Shown here: piece after piece, positions 1 to 9,100 of the stretch
How positions within the stretch are numbered: the stretch's first letter is position 1
Layout: every line of letters starts with the position of its first letter
Position numbers and translations under genes: made by a program
Notes under the pieces: model-generated
Told to the model about the DNA's origin: nothing
Databases searched by the model: none
The model's input: the letters and a program-made list of their open reading frames with translations, nothing else
Assembly (NCBI GenBank): GCA_037968995.1
Contig: JBBKWP010000388.1
Coordinates: 1-19,129 of the forward strand
Reading direction: 5' to 3'
DNA from: JAEXNA01 sp037968995
Lineage (GTDB): Bacteria > Vulcanimicrobiota > Xenobia > Xenobiales > JADMJV01
DNA: 19,129 nt

Positions 1-258
1 GCGATGAAATCCGCCCTCAAGGGGATGGACTTTGAAGAAGCCATGGTACAGAAGGTGCTTGTTCGGGAACGCGTTCTTGAATTTATCGGACCGGATCTCC
101 ACGGCTTTCACCTTGAGGACCTATCTATAGAAGATTTCGACCAGACGCCGTTGGAGCTACTGGATCCGGACAATATTCTCGACGCCGAGGGTATCACCAA
201 AATCATCACGCGAACCGCTGTTCAGTTCAGAGCTGCCGTGAGGGTGAGTGAATCCTAG
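1..258 (+). CDS. C-terminal part of an unrecognised acidic protein (5' end outside window)
   Basis: The frame is open from the first base and ends at a TAG at 256-258, so this is probably the last 85 or so residues of a longer gene. An ATG at 4 could be an internal Met, and no ribosome binding site can be judged because the sequence starts there. The visible tail is strongly acidic in the middle (HLEDLSIEDFDQTPLELLDP), has no hydrophobic segment and shows no motif I recognise. Codon use is mixed but coding-like. It runs towards the - strand kinase gene, which ends at 480. The gap between them holds only an 11-bp palindrome at 415-425 (GTGAG-C-CTCAC) and no clear terminator. Function unknown. 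Confidence 0.5.
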   Translation, partial: AMKSALKGMDFEEAMVQKVLVRERVLEFIGPDLHGFHLEDLSIEDFDQTPLELLDPDNILDAEGITKIITRTAVQFRAAVRVSES

Positions 259-479
259 CCGGTCACCCTGTTCCTACGGAAGCTCGACGATGTTAAAACG
301 TGGCCGAAACAGGCTTCGACCTGTGGCGAGAGGCTTGAAACGAGGTCTACTCCCGAATCAAAACCACATCACCGAGTTGCAGGGTTCTTTTACAGCCACT
401 CGATGCTTTCGTTAGTGAGCCTCACACATCCGTGGGAGGCGTAGCTTGCGACCGATTTTGGGACACCACACCAAACCTC

Positions 480-3400
480 TCAAGCCTCAACCACTTCGTC
501 GGAAGACGTCCAGCGATGCAGGACTTGGGCCAGTTTGTCACCGCTCACCGGCTTCGTGAGGAAGTCGTTCATTCCACAGGCCAGACACCTCTCTCGCTCT
601 CCCTGAACAGCGTGGGCTGTAAGAGCGACCACAATGGGAGTGTGCTCATTGTGCTGACGGATCTTTTGGACCGCCTCGTAGCCGTCCATCACAGGCATCT
701 GACAGTCGAGAAGCACCAAACGGTAAGGGTAGGCTTGTAGCGCGCCGAGCGCTTCGCTGCCGTTCCCAACAAGGTCAGCCTCGTAGCCCAGCTTCTGGAG
801 TTGCATCAATAAAATTCGAGCGTTTATCGGATTGTCTTCGGCAACAAGAAGTCGAGGCCGTTCCACCCTGCCCATTTTGGGACCACTTTCAGGTTCCGCT
901 TCAGCGAGGTTTTGAGCTACCGAGAAGGTCGCCTCAAACCAGAAGGTCGACCCTTGCTTGGGCACGCTTTCGAACCCTATCTGACCGTCCATTGCATGGA
1001 CCAGGCCCTTGACAATGCCAAGACCCAGACCGGTGCCGGACTGGACCCTAGAGAACGAATCGTCGACTTGAAAGAACGGCTGAAAGATACGCTGTCCAAC
1101 CTCCAGGGGAATGCCGATGCCGGTGTCGCGCACCTCGAACCGCAGCCGTATTCTCTGCTGGTCATCCGTGACTTTAAGAAGCTTGATCTCCACCTCACCC
1201 GTCTCCGTGTACTTGATGGCGTTGCTAACCAGGTTTATCAGGAGTTGTCGGACGCGATTCGGATCGGCCATAAGGGGAGGCAGGCCCCCCGCTGAGTCGA
1301 TCATCAGCCGTAGACCTTTACGCTCCGAGGCGGGCTTAAAGAGGTCGCCTACCCTTCGGAGAAGAGTTTGCATATCCACCCGTTGAAGTTCGAGCCGCAG
1401 ACTTCCGGCTTCGATACGAGACAGGTCGAGCATGTCGTCGAGGATCGCGAGCAGGCTCTCGCCACAGTCGGACATCGTCTCCAAGTATTCTTGCTGCTGT
1501 GGGGCCAGTGAAGTGTCCCTTACGAGCTCGAGCATACCGATGATACCGCTCATCGGCGTGCGAATTTCGTGGCTGAAGTTAGCCAGAAACTGGGACTTCA
1601 TTCGATTCGCGGCCTGAGCCTCGTCGCGTGCCCGCAGCGCCAGCATGGCCTGCTGACGCAGTCGAGTCGCTCGCAGGAGCCCTGAGACCCGGGCCAGCAG
1701 TTCACGAGCGCTGAACGGCTTGACCAAGTAATCATCAGCGCCCGACTCAGCACCCTCGACGCGAGCCTCTTCCCCAGCCCGAGCCGAAAGCAGGATCACA
1801 GGAAGGGTCCGTGTGTTCTCGTCGGACCGAAGCTTTGCCACCAACCCTAGCCCGTCTAGGCCCGGCATCATGACATCGGACAACACCAGGTCGAACGTCC
1901 CGCTTTGAATCCGTTCCAATGCGACCAGACCATCCGGGACAGTTTCTACCTGGTAATGCGCGCCCAGAAGACGGCGCAGATATGTCCGCATATCACGGTT
2001 GTCATCGACGATCAGTATACTGGTACTGGGAGAGGGCGCCGCCGACTCGCCGGCCACCTCAGTCATCGAGGCAGCAGGTTCTTGCTCACAAGTCTCTGGC
2101 AGCCAGAGCATCGCTTCTTCGACGTACGGTCTGGCACCCTCGAAATGACGCTCAAGCCCACTTGAGGCGATGAGGCTTCCGGCCCTCAGATGCGCCTGCC
2201 CGGTAGGAACGGTCACGCAAAACGTGGTTCCCTGACCTTCTGAACTCTCTACCGAGACGTCACCCCCCTGCATGCGAACCAGTTCTCTCACCAGCGCCAG
2301 ACCTATTCCGGTCCCCTCATGGGTCCGTGCGCGCGTCTCCTTCACCCGATGGAATCGCTCGAACACTCGTGGCAGATCGTTGGGGGGAATGCCCACTCCG
2401 GAATCCGCCACGTACATCACCACTCGGTCTTTTAGCCACTCCATCCTCAGCGAGATCTCACCTTCAAGAGTGAACTTGAAAGCATTGGAAAGTAAATTTA
2501 AGACGATCTTTTCCCACATGTCCCGATCGACGAACACCGGTTCAGGTAATGGGTCGCAGTCGACCACCAGCTTAAGACCAGCCTTCTCGATAGCGGAACG
2601 AAAGTTGCTGGCCAGGTCGGCTGTGTAGGCTGCAAGGTCGAGCGGCTCAAAACTTGCCTCTAAACGGCCCGCTTCGATGCGAGAAAAGTCCAGCAGGGTG
2701 TTGACCAGACGAAGGAGGCGAAGGCCGTTGCGGTGGGAGACTTCGAGGTCTAACGAGACCTCCGGCGGAAGGGTCCCAGGTGGTAAGCTCAAGGCAGCTT
2801 CTAAAGGGCCCAGCATCAAGGTTAGCGGCGTGCGGAATTCATGGCTAACGTTGGAGAAGAACGCTGTTTTTGCGCGGTCCAGCTCAGCCAGAGCCCGAGA
2901 GCGCGACCGTTCCTCTTCGTAAGCCCGCGCCTTGGCCAGAACGTTCGTGACCGCTTCGGCAAGCATTCCGTAAAACTGGCGGTACGGGGTGTCGGGCTCT
3001 CGCCGAGGGCTGACGCCGACGACCAGTACCGCCAGGGGGTGCTCCAGCGCGGGCACAAAGAGCGGCATGACAAAGGCCGAGCTGATCGGCTCTGGATAAG
3101 GCTCTCGGACAAGGGGACCGAATCGCTCCTGGAGATCGTCAACTTGAACGGGTTGCCTGATACGGACGGCTTCTGAGAGCGGCCAGACTTGTTCGGAAAG
3201 ATCGTCCGTACCTAGAAAGCTGGGAGTGGCCTCGATGCCGCTTGGCAATCCAGCGCTGTGGGCGAGTCGAGCCTGCTTTCCCTCGGAATCGAAGAGATAT
3301 AGCAGCACGAAGGGAAGGTCTAGCTCGCAGCGGGCTAGGGTTTCTGTCACCTTCCGGCCGGCGTCCTCGACGCTCTTGGTGTTGGCGGTGTCTTCCGCCA

Positions 3401-3986
3401 AGACTCGGAGGATCTCCAAACGCCGCTCCGCCAGAGATTGCTGAGTGAGTTCCGTGACCGGGTGAAACAGGCCCGCAATCGCACCGGACTCGTCCCGGAT
3501 GGGGGAGAACGAGAAGGTGAAGAAAACTTCCTCCAAGTAGCCGTTGCGGTCTAGAAACATTCGTTGGTTCTTTAGAAAAGCGGTCTGCCCAGCGGTAGCG
3601 CTTTCGAAAGCCGGGCCGATGACCGGCCACGCCGAAGCCCAACAGTCCTTGAAGTCCTGAGCCATCGCGTGAGGATGCTTGGCCCCGCAGATCGGCCAGT
3701 AGCCATCATTGTAAATCTGTATCCGTTCGGGACCCCAAGCAAGGGAGATGGGGAAGTTGGAGGCTAGACAGAGACTCACGGTCGTTCGTAGACTCTGCGG
3801 CCACGTCTCAATGGGACCCAGAGCCGTACGCGACCAGTCCTTTTCGGCGATCACCTTGCCCATCTCGCCACCACCGGTCAGGAAGGCGAGCGCCTCAGAG
3901 GGGACACCTACTTCAGCGTTCTTGCGAGTCATCGAACGATTTTTCGCTTCGTTCTCCCGACCCTGGGGAGATGACGTCCAGGACAT
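480..3986 (-). CDS. Hybrid sensor histidine kinase with two kinase cores and two receivers
   Basis: This 1168-residue protein should sense a signal, autophosphorylate on His and pass phosphate to its receivers. Domains in order: PAS-like sensor about 50-180 (WGPE, IYND and GxKHP signatures of the PAS fold common in such kinases); GAF-like about 185-355; HisKA with HEFRTPL (H382); HATPase about 485-596 with N box NLLSNAFKFT, DSGVGIP and GTGIGLAL; receiver 655-770 (phospho-acceptor D704, K756); second HisKA with HEIRTPM (H806); second HATPase about 905-1024 (NLVSNAIKYT, DTGIGIP, GTGLGLGI); second receiver 1044-1160 (D1094, K1145). All key residues of both cores are present. No transmembrane helix or signal peptide is seen, so it is probably cytoplasmic. 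The 3986 start has AAGG about 8 bases upstream; Met19 (3932) is an alternative. No separate response regulator or Hpt protein lies in the window, so its output partner is unknown. Confidence 0.95.
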   Translation of the reverse strand: MSWTSSPQGRENEAKNRSMTRKNAEVGVPSEALAFLTGGGEMGKVIAEKDWSRTALGPIETWPQSLRTTVSLCLASNFPISLAWGPERIQIYNDGYWPICGAKHPHAMAQDFKDCWASAWPVIGPAFESATAGQTAFLKNQRMFLDRNGYLEEVFFTFSFSPIRDESGAIAGLFHPVTELTQQSLAERRLEILRVLAEDTANTKSVEDAGRKVTETLARCELDLPFVLLYLFDSEGKQARLAHSAGLPSGIEATPSFLGTDDLSEQVWPLSEAVRIRQPVQVDDLQERFGPLVREPYPEPISSAFVMPLFVPALEHPLAVLVVGVSPRREPDTPYRQFYGMLAEAVTNVLAKARAYEEERSRSRALAELDRAKTAFFSNVSHEFRTPLTLMLGPLEAALSLPPGTLPPEVSLDLEVSHRNGLRLLRLVNTLLDFSRIEAGRLEASFEPLDLAAYTADLASNFRSAIEKAGLKLVVDCDPLPEPVFVDRDMWEKIVLNLLSNAFKFTLEGEISLRMEWLKDRVVMYVADSGVGIPPNDLPRVFERFHRVKETRARTHEGTGIGLALVRELVRMQGGDVSVESSEGQGTTFCVTVPTGQAHLRAGSLIASSGLERHFEGARPYVEEAMLWLPETCEQEPAASMTEVAGESAAPSPSTSILIVDDNRDMRTYLRRLLGAHYQVETVPDGLVALERIQSGTFDLVLSDVMMPGLDGLGLVAKLRSDENTRTLPVILLSARAGEEARVEGAESGADDYLVKPFSARELLARVSGLLRATRLRQQAMLALRARDEAQAANRMKSQFLANFSHEIRTPMSGIIGMLELVRDTSLAPQQQEYLETMSDCGESLLAILDDMLDLSRIEAGSLRLELQRVDMQTLLRRVGDLFKPASERKGLRLMIDSAGGLPPLMADPNRVRQLLINLVSNAIKYTETGEVEIKLLKVTDDQQRIRLRFEVRDTGIGIPLEVGQRIFQPFFQVDDSFSRVQSGTGLGLGIVKGLVHAMDGQIGFESVPKQGSTFWFEATFSVAQNLAEAEPESGPKMGRVERPRLLVAEDNPINARILLMQLQKLGYEADLVGNGSEALGALQAYPYRLVLLDCQMPVMDGYEAVQKIRQHNEHTPIVVALTAHAVQGERERCLACGMNDFLTKPVSGDKLAQVLHRWTSSDEVVEA

Positions 3987-4193
3987 TGGGACGCCTTGCT
4001 AAGACAATGAATATGACACTGGAATTCGACCCTCATAGAGCCATCGTAGTTCCCAGTTCGCGGGTCCCCACTAGCCCAAAGTATCCATCAGACCCATACC
4101 TAGAGGATCAGCTCATCTATACCTTCCAGACTCGCCCCGAAATCGAAGTCGAGCCTCCCGCCGGAGAGCGTCGCGCGCACGGGCCGGCCTTCC

Positions 4194-4382
4194 TTAGTGG
4201 GTCTTGATCTTTCGCGACGCAGGATCGGCCAGCGGAACCGCTTTCGCAGTGCTTTCCGAACCTGCGGTACGAAGATCCTCGGGAGAGAGCTCTACCTGGC
4301 GGGTGGCCGGTTGGCATCCACTCAGAAATAGCAAAAAACAGACGAAAAGAGAGTATCGCAGTGCGCTCAAGGGTTTTGCCAT
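4194..4382 (-). CDS. Small putative lipoprotein (62 aa)
   Basis: The frame gives a short N-region with Lys and Arg, a hydrophobic core (SLFVCFLLF) and a lipobox LSGC ending at Cys23, which is a textbook lipoprotein signal. The mature part is only about 40 residues, polar and without a known motif. An in-frame TTG at 4391 would add three residues; I chose the ATG at 4382. No convincing Shine-Dalgarno precedes either start. It sits alone between trhA and the kinase gene on the same strand, with about 210 bases on each side. The signal peptide is the only evidence that it is real. A chance ORF is possible. Confidence 0.5.
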   Translation of the reverse strand: MAKPLSALRYSLFVCFLLFLSGCQPATRQVELSPEDLRTAGSESTAKAVPLADPASRKIKTH

Positions 4383-4590
4383 CGCCGGCAACTTCGTCGC
4401 GCATGCGAACGGCTCCTCGACTACGAAGCGGTAGAGTCCAAGACTGACCCATAGCCCGCCGCTGCTTTGAGCGCCAAGTCCTCGTCATCACCGCCACCGC
4501 CTCTTTAGCCATCGGAGAGGAGATCGTCAGAAGGTCCGGTCTCGGTAGGGCTTGGTGACGCGAAGGGGGATCGAGGAAGTCCCCGAGAGT

Positions 4591-5247
4591 CTAGACGATC
4601 GTGAGAACCGAGAGATAGTGGCAGGCCGCTCCGCCCATCACAAAGAGATGCCAGATCCCGTGGTTGTAAGGCAAGCCGTCCCAGGCGTAGAACGGTACAC
4701 CCAAGGAGTAGGTGACGCCGCCTGCGATCAGCCACGCCACCGCCGTCGCGCCGAGGCCCGCCACCATCGGAGTCCAGACCACCACCACCAACCACCCCAT
4801 CAGAAGGCAGAGCACCACCGGCCCAGCGCCGTAAGGATTGCGACCCGTCAGCTTGTGACAGATCCCCAGCACCGCGCAGATCCACACCGCTGTCAGAACA
4901 GTCCACCCTCTCCAATCGGCTAACGCCAGCACAACGAGAGGGGTATAAGTCCCGGCGATCAAAACGAAGATGGCGCAGTGGTCCACCATTCGCGCCTTGG
5001 CTTTCCAAGAAACGGACCAGCAGGCGTGGTAGAAGGTCGAGGCCGAAAACAGGCCCACCAGCGACGCGCCGTAAACTAAACAGGCCATAACAGCGCCCGT
5101 GCCGCTTTCCTTGACGGTGCCCATCAGCGCGATGATTCCGACCAGGCTCAGTAACGCCGCTATCCCATGGGTTAAAGAATTCACCCTCTCCTCTTTCGGC
5201 GTTTGCAGATTTCCGGGGACGTGAGACATCGCAGTGGGGGAGGTCAT
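4591..5247 (-). CDS. trhA: TrhA / hemolysin III family (PAQR-type) integral membrane protein
   Basis: This 218-residue protein is almost entirely hydrophobic, with about seven transmembrane helices, the usual size for the family. It has the conserved family pattern: EERVNSLTHG near the N-terminus (E20, N23, H27), SASTFYH (S70, H74), D89-H90 at the start of a helix, LIAGTYTP, and the C-terminal HGIWH (H196, H200) plus H210. The Ser/His/Asp/HxxxH set matches the metal site of PAQR-superfamily proteins. Family members are linked to membrane-lipid homeostasis; the hemolysin name comes from a Bacillus cereus homologue and does not imply toxicity here. A possible ribosome site (GAGAAGGA) lies about 12 bases before the ATG. 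The gene diverges from a TetR gene, with a large dyad 28-62 bases upstream of its start, so repression by that TetR protein is likely. Confidence 0.93.
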   Translation of the reverse strand: MTSPTAMSHVPGNLQTPKEERVNSLTHGIAALLSLVGIIALMGTVKESGTGAVMACLVYGASLVGLFSASTFYHACWSVSWKAKARMVDHCAIFVLIAGTYTPLVVLALADWRGWTVLTAVWICAVLGICHKLTGRNPYGAGPVVLCLLMGWLVVVVWTPMVAGLGATAVAWLIAGGVTYSLGVPFYAWDGLPYNHGIWHLFVMGGAACHYLSVLTIV

Positions 5248-5274
5248 AGAGGCGGGGTATCCTTCTCAACAGCT

Positions 5275-5309
5275 TGGTACTGTGCCGTACCTGGTACCAA
5301 AGAGTACCA
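5275..5309. promoter_or_regulatory. Probable TetR operator: 35-bp dyad with GGTAC/GTACC half-sites
   Basis: The outer arms TGGTACT (5275-5281) and AGTACCA (5303-5309) are exact inverted repeats. The inner arms GTACC (5287-5291) and GGTAC (5293-5297) are also exact, and share the same centre at 5292. Thirteen of 17 positions per arm match. The element lies between the divergent trhA and TetR starts. Four half-sites in one dyad resemble sites bound by two TetR-family dimers (QacR type). The assignment to the neighbouring regulator is inference. Confidence 0.75.
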
Positions 5310-5349
5310 CCCGCTCTTTCCCCTGTCAATTTTCTCAGAGTGCTACTTT

Positions 5350-5377
5350 TCTGCGGTCCTCGACGACCACCCGCAGA
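5350..5377. promoter_or_regulatory. Second inverted repeat upstream of the TetR gene
   Basis: TCTGCGG (5350-5356) and CCGCAGA (5371-5377) are perfect 7-bp inverted repeats with a 14-base centre. They cover the region where the -35 of the TetR promoter would lie, which suggests a binding site or an autoregulatory element. Its sequence differs from the GGTAC dyad, so a different protein may use it. Confidence 0.4.
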
Positions 5378-5385
5378 TAACGTAC

Positions 5386-5391
5386 TATTAT
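5386..5391 (+). promoter_or_regulatory. Probable -10 element of a leaderless TetR promoter
   Basis: TATTAT ends five bases before the ATG at 5397, and no Shine-Dalgarno is present. Transcription would start at or next to the A of the ATG, giving a leaderless mRNA. The -35 region is weak. Confidence 0.5.
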
Positions 5392-5396
5392 CCGCG

Positions 5397-6014
5397 ATGC
5401 GAAGCGGTGAGGTGGCGACAGACGCCAACGTACACAAAAGCACGATCCACTTCGGTCGGCTCCTTGACGGCATGGCCGCCGCCATCAACGAGAAGGGCTT
5501 CGCCGAAACCACCATCGCCGATATCGCCCGCCACGCTAAGGTGTCCAAGCGAACCTTCTACGAGAATTTCGCGACCAAACAAGACTGTCTGCTCGCCCTA
5601 TACGTGGCCGCCAGCGAACGCGCCCTGGCGAGGATCACCAACTCCATCGACTCAACCCTCGACCTTGACGCCCAATTCTCGAAAACGGCAAAAGCCTTCT
5701 TCTCGCCCATGCAAGAATCGCCCAGCCAATTCCGCACCCTTCTTGTCGAGATTTTGGCCGCGGGCTCACCCGGCCTCAAAGTCCGCCGTGAGGTCCATCG
5801 GCGCTACGCCGGCCTACTGCGCGAACTGGTCAGCTCCGCGAGAACAAAGGGAAATGAACGCTATGTGCTTTCCCCATTGATGGCGTTGGCCGTAGTCAGC
5901 GGCCTCTACGAACTTCTTCTCGAAGCTGTCGAGGAAGAACGGCCCGAGAAGTTAGCAGAGCTCGCGCAGTCGGCCACCGAAATGTTGCGCTCCGCCTCCA
6001 CCCTCATCCCGTAA
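5397..6014 (+). CDS. TetR/AcrR family transcriptional regulator
   Basis: This 205-residue protein has a classic TetR N-terminal DNA-binding domain: helix-turn-helix about residues 36-62, with the pattern TTIADIARHAKVSKRTFY followed by FATKQDCLLALY. The C-terminal half is helical and unconserved, as expected for the ligand-binding and dimerisation domain. The frame is open further upstream (ATG at 5274), but that start would lie inside the operator-like dyad. The ATG at 5397, directly after a -10-like hexamer, is preferred. It diverges from trhA and probably represses it and itself through the dyad at 5275-5309. The ligand is unknown. A strong hairpin separates it from the next + strand gene. 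Confidence 0.92.
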   Translation: MRSGEVATDANVHKSTIHFGRLLDGMAAAINEKGFAETTIADIARHAKVSKRTFYENFATKQDCLLALYVAASERALARITNSIDSTLDLDAQFSKTAKAFFSPMQESPSQFRTLLVEILAAGSPGLKVRREVHRRYAGLLRELVSSARTKGNERYVLSPLMALAVVSGLYELLLEAVEEERPEKLAELAQSATEMLRSASTLIP

Positions 6015-6091
6015 CCTAGGAACCAGCGCCCCACGCGAACCCACTCGTGCGCGGTGATCGCCCACCCAGGTTCTGTCCGGATTATGGGTCG

Positions 6092-6119
6092 CTTCCCCCC
6101 AAGCCGACTTGGGGGGAAG
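6092..6119 (+). terminator. Strong GC hairpin between the TetR and CHAT genes
   Basis: CTTCCCCCCAAG (6092-6103) and CTTGGGGGGAAG (6108-6119) form a perfect 12-bp stem around a CCGA loop. No T-run follows, so termination would be atypical; an RNA-stability or attenuation role is also possible. A second, overlapping pairing (AAGGCG 6117-6122 with CGCCTT 6133-6138) excludes the base of this stem. Confidence 0.5.
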
Positions 6120-6192
6120 GCGACGCCCGAGGCGCCTTACGCTCTCTGTCCCGTGCAGAAGGCTCCGCGACACTCTCCAAGAACTTCGCCGG

Positions 6193-9100
6193 ATGGCCGG
6201 CACGACAAGTCTCCAAGAATTCGCGCTCGCTTCACCATGGGGCCCCTTTCGCCGATGTCGGTGGTTCCTAGCCTTTTGGGTCGTCCTCACATTGGCGATC
6301 TCCACCCAGGCGACACCAAGACTCGACGCCTTTGAGGCCGCGCTCGACAATTATCGCTTCAAAGAGGCACAGCGTCTCATCTGGCGCCTACCAGAAGGTC
6401 CCGAAAAGCTGCTGGCTCAAGCGGAACTCGCCATAGCCACTGAACACCCCGAGCTAACCTATGCCGTCACCGACCAACTGAGGCCCGCTGATCTGCCACC
6501 AAGACTGCGCGCGAAGTATTACTTGGTTCAACTCTACCAGGACCGACTGGAGAATCTCCGCGGACGCGAAGGCCGGCAACGGCCCACAGGCCTGATGCAG
6601 GCGGCTCTAAGTTGCGACCCGGCCCCACGCGAGCGGGCCCGCCTCCTCTTGGAGCAGTTGATACTTGCTCGCGGCGACGGTGCGGAAGCTGAAACGTTGG
6701 TGAAAGACCTGTTCGCGATCTCCCCAGTGGCCGGGTTCCAAGGTCGGCTCATGATCCTCCGCCGCAAAGAACTCTACGACGAAGCCTTGGCACTGTATCG
6801 CCTTTTGGTTCAGCGGGCCCTCGATGAGGGACAAACTCAGCGGGCCCTCACTTACCGCCATATGATCGCCCTTCTCTTGCTCCGAACCGGAGAGTCCGAG
6901 GAAGCCCTAGAGAGCGTGGAGCAGATTTTTGAAGAGACCCTATCGAGCGATGAGCAAGCGCGCATACCCAACTTGTTGGTGACCCTACATTGGTCACTCG
7001 GTGAGGCTAAGGGACAGGCGCTGAAAAGGGAGGTGATCGATGAGACCCTGAAACGGCTCCAGCCAGGAGAGGTGGTCTTGGAGACGCTCTTCTTGGCGGC
7101 CCGACGCTTCCCCGAACACCCTGCGTATTTCACTCGGGGCATAGCCCTGGCGGATAAGATGGACAGACCTCTCATCGCCGCGGGCTTTCTCCTGGAGCAG
7201 GCTAGAATCGAGAGCGATCCCAACACGGCTCGACAGCAGCGTGATCGCGCCCGGAAGCTCATCGGTGATCGAGACCTTCGGGGGATAGGAGGCGCCTGGT
7301 ACGGGGATCAGATCGTCCGAAGCCTCTTCGCCGCGGGATTGGACATCGAAGACGATCGGGAACTTCGGGGTCGTTTTTTGGAAGTGGTCAAAAGTGGCCG
7401 CAACGACTCCGAAATTTCAGACCTTACCTCGGCACTCTTGGCCGGTGCGGCGGACCGCGCGGCACCCTGGATCTGGGTTGAGCCGCTCTTCGAGGATGTT
7501 CTCGAGAGAAGCGAAGGATGGTCAAAGTCTCAACGGGCCGGGGCGGTGACGGGTGCCATTCATCTCCTTCAGCGGTCCTGGGCCGAACCCAAGATGTTAG
7601 GCCAAAATTCAACCTTCGCACCACGCCCCAGAGCGATCGCGGAGGCCCTCGGAGCCGGTTTAAAAGAGCGTCCTGAGATCATCGAGGAAGTGCTGGCCGG
7701 ACGCGCCGAGTTGGAGCGAGGGAACGACGATGCACGACGGACCTCGGACATGGTTTCGACCCTTGCCGACTTTCTGAACTTTCTCGGGCGCGAGTCCGAA
7801 GCCGAGGACCTGTACCGAGAAGCGGTCAACGCGGGAAATGACTCAGTTCTTGGATCGCTACGCACTGTGGGCCATCTCGCTCAGGTGGAATACTCGCTCG
7901 GTCTCTCTTCGGCGACCGGACACTTCGACCGTTTAGCCCACACAGATTTCAAGAAGGATTATTCGAACTACGACCAGCCTTGGAGACGGGCCACGGAACT
8001 TGCCTGGGTCAGCCTCGAGCGAGGCCTTCCCGCTGAGGCCGAACGCCTGGCGGAGGTCGCCCTCACAGTCGTTCCCAAAGGTTGGGAGCCCGCCAAAATT
8101 CGCCGTCTGGGCGCTCACGAGGCCTTGGCTTTCGCCATCGCGGACCTAGGTCGTGACGACGAACTTCGGAGTCTGCTGGGCAAGTGGGAAAAGGAACAGG
8201 AAGACGAAGGGGACGCTTGGCTGGCGACGCTCAAGACCGACCTGCTAATACGCTCGGGGCGAATGGAGGAGGCGGCCGGTCAGGTCGCGGACCTTGACGA
8301 TGTCGCGGACGAGGCCCGCCGAGTTTACATTGCCAATCAGCGGAGGGTTATCGCGAACGCTTTGAGTCGACCGGACGAGGCTTCAGAAATGGAAGGCGAG
8401 ATCGCTCACTCGGTCGATGTTATGGTGGGCGACTCGATCCACCTTCGGCGCGTTCTGTTGGACAGCCCGGCTTACATGGAGATGATGTTTCTTTCCCGTC
8501 CTGACGCCCCACCGGACGATGCTGTTCGCGGAACGACGGAGAATCTGGAGCAGATTCTCCAAAGGCTCGAAGTGGTTCGGCGTCGAGAGCCCGACAATGA
8601 GGCGCTGGCCCAGTTGAGTGCGGTCCAGGTTAAGTCCATGGCGGACGCGGCCGGAAGAGATCAGGTCATCGTCCATCCGGTCCAATTGCCTCACTCCGTC
8701 CTGCTGCTCGCCGCCTCAGGGGGCAGAGTCGTTTTGCGGGAACGGTTCGTCGATAGGACCAGGATGCAAGAGGCGATAAGTCGACTGACGAGCTTGGCCG
8801 CGGATCCCAACACGACGACGGCCCGAATGGAGGACGATGGTGCCTACCTGGCCCAGCGATTCCTCGAACCGGTGCGCTCAGAGTTCCCGGATCGTCCTCA
8901 TCTGTTGTGGTGGGCCGCGGGAGAGCTGAAGCAGCTCCCACTGGCTTTATTGAGGCTGGAGGGCGGTCTGGTAATCGAGCAGATGACGGTGACCTACCTC
9001 GACAGTCCCCGAGCCGATTCCATAGCCCCTCTTCAAAAGTCTTCGGCCGTATTATTGATCGGCGGCTCCGACGATCTCGCTGGGGCCACCCAGGAGTTGG

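Noticed and set aside
4007..4207. 66-residue + strand frame starting MNMTLEFDPHRAIVV, divergent from the kinase gene
   Set aside because: It overlaps the lipoprotein 3' end on the opposite strand, has no ribosome site, and its third-position base use is no more biased than background. It has no recognisable motif.
4117..4512. 131-residue - strand frame overlapping the lipoprotein
   Set aside because: It is Arg/Ser-rich without domain or signal features, and reads as an off-frame shadow of the lipoprotein region.
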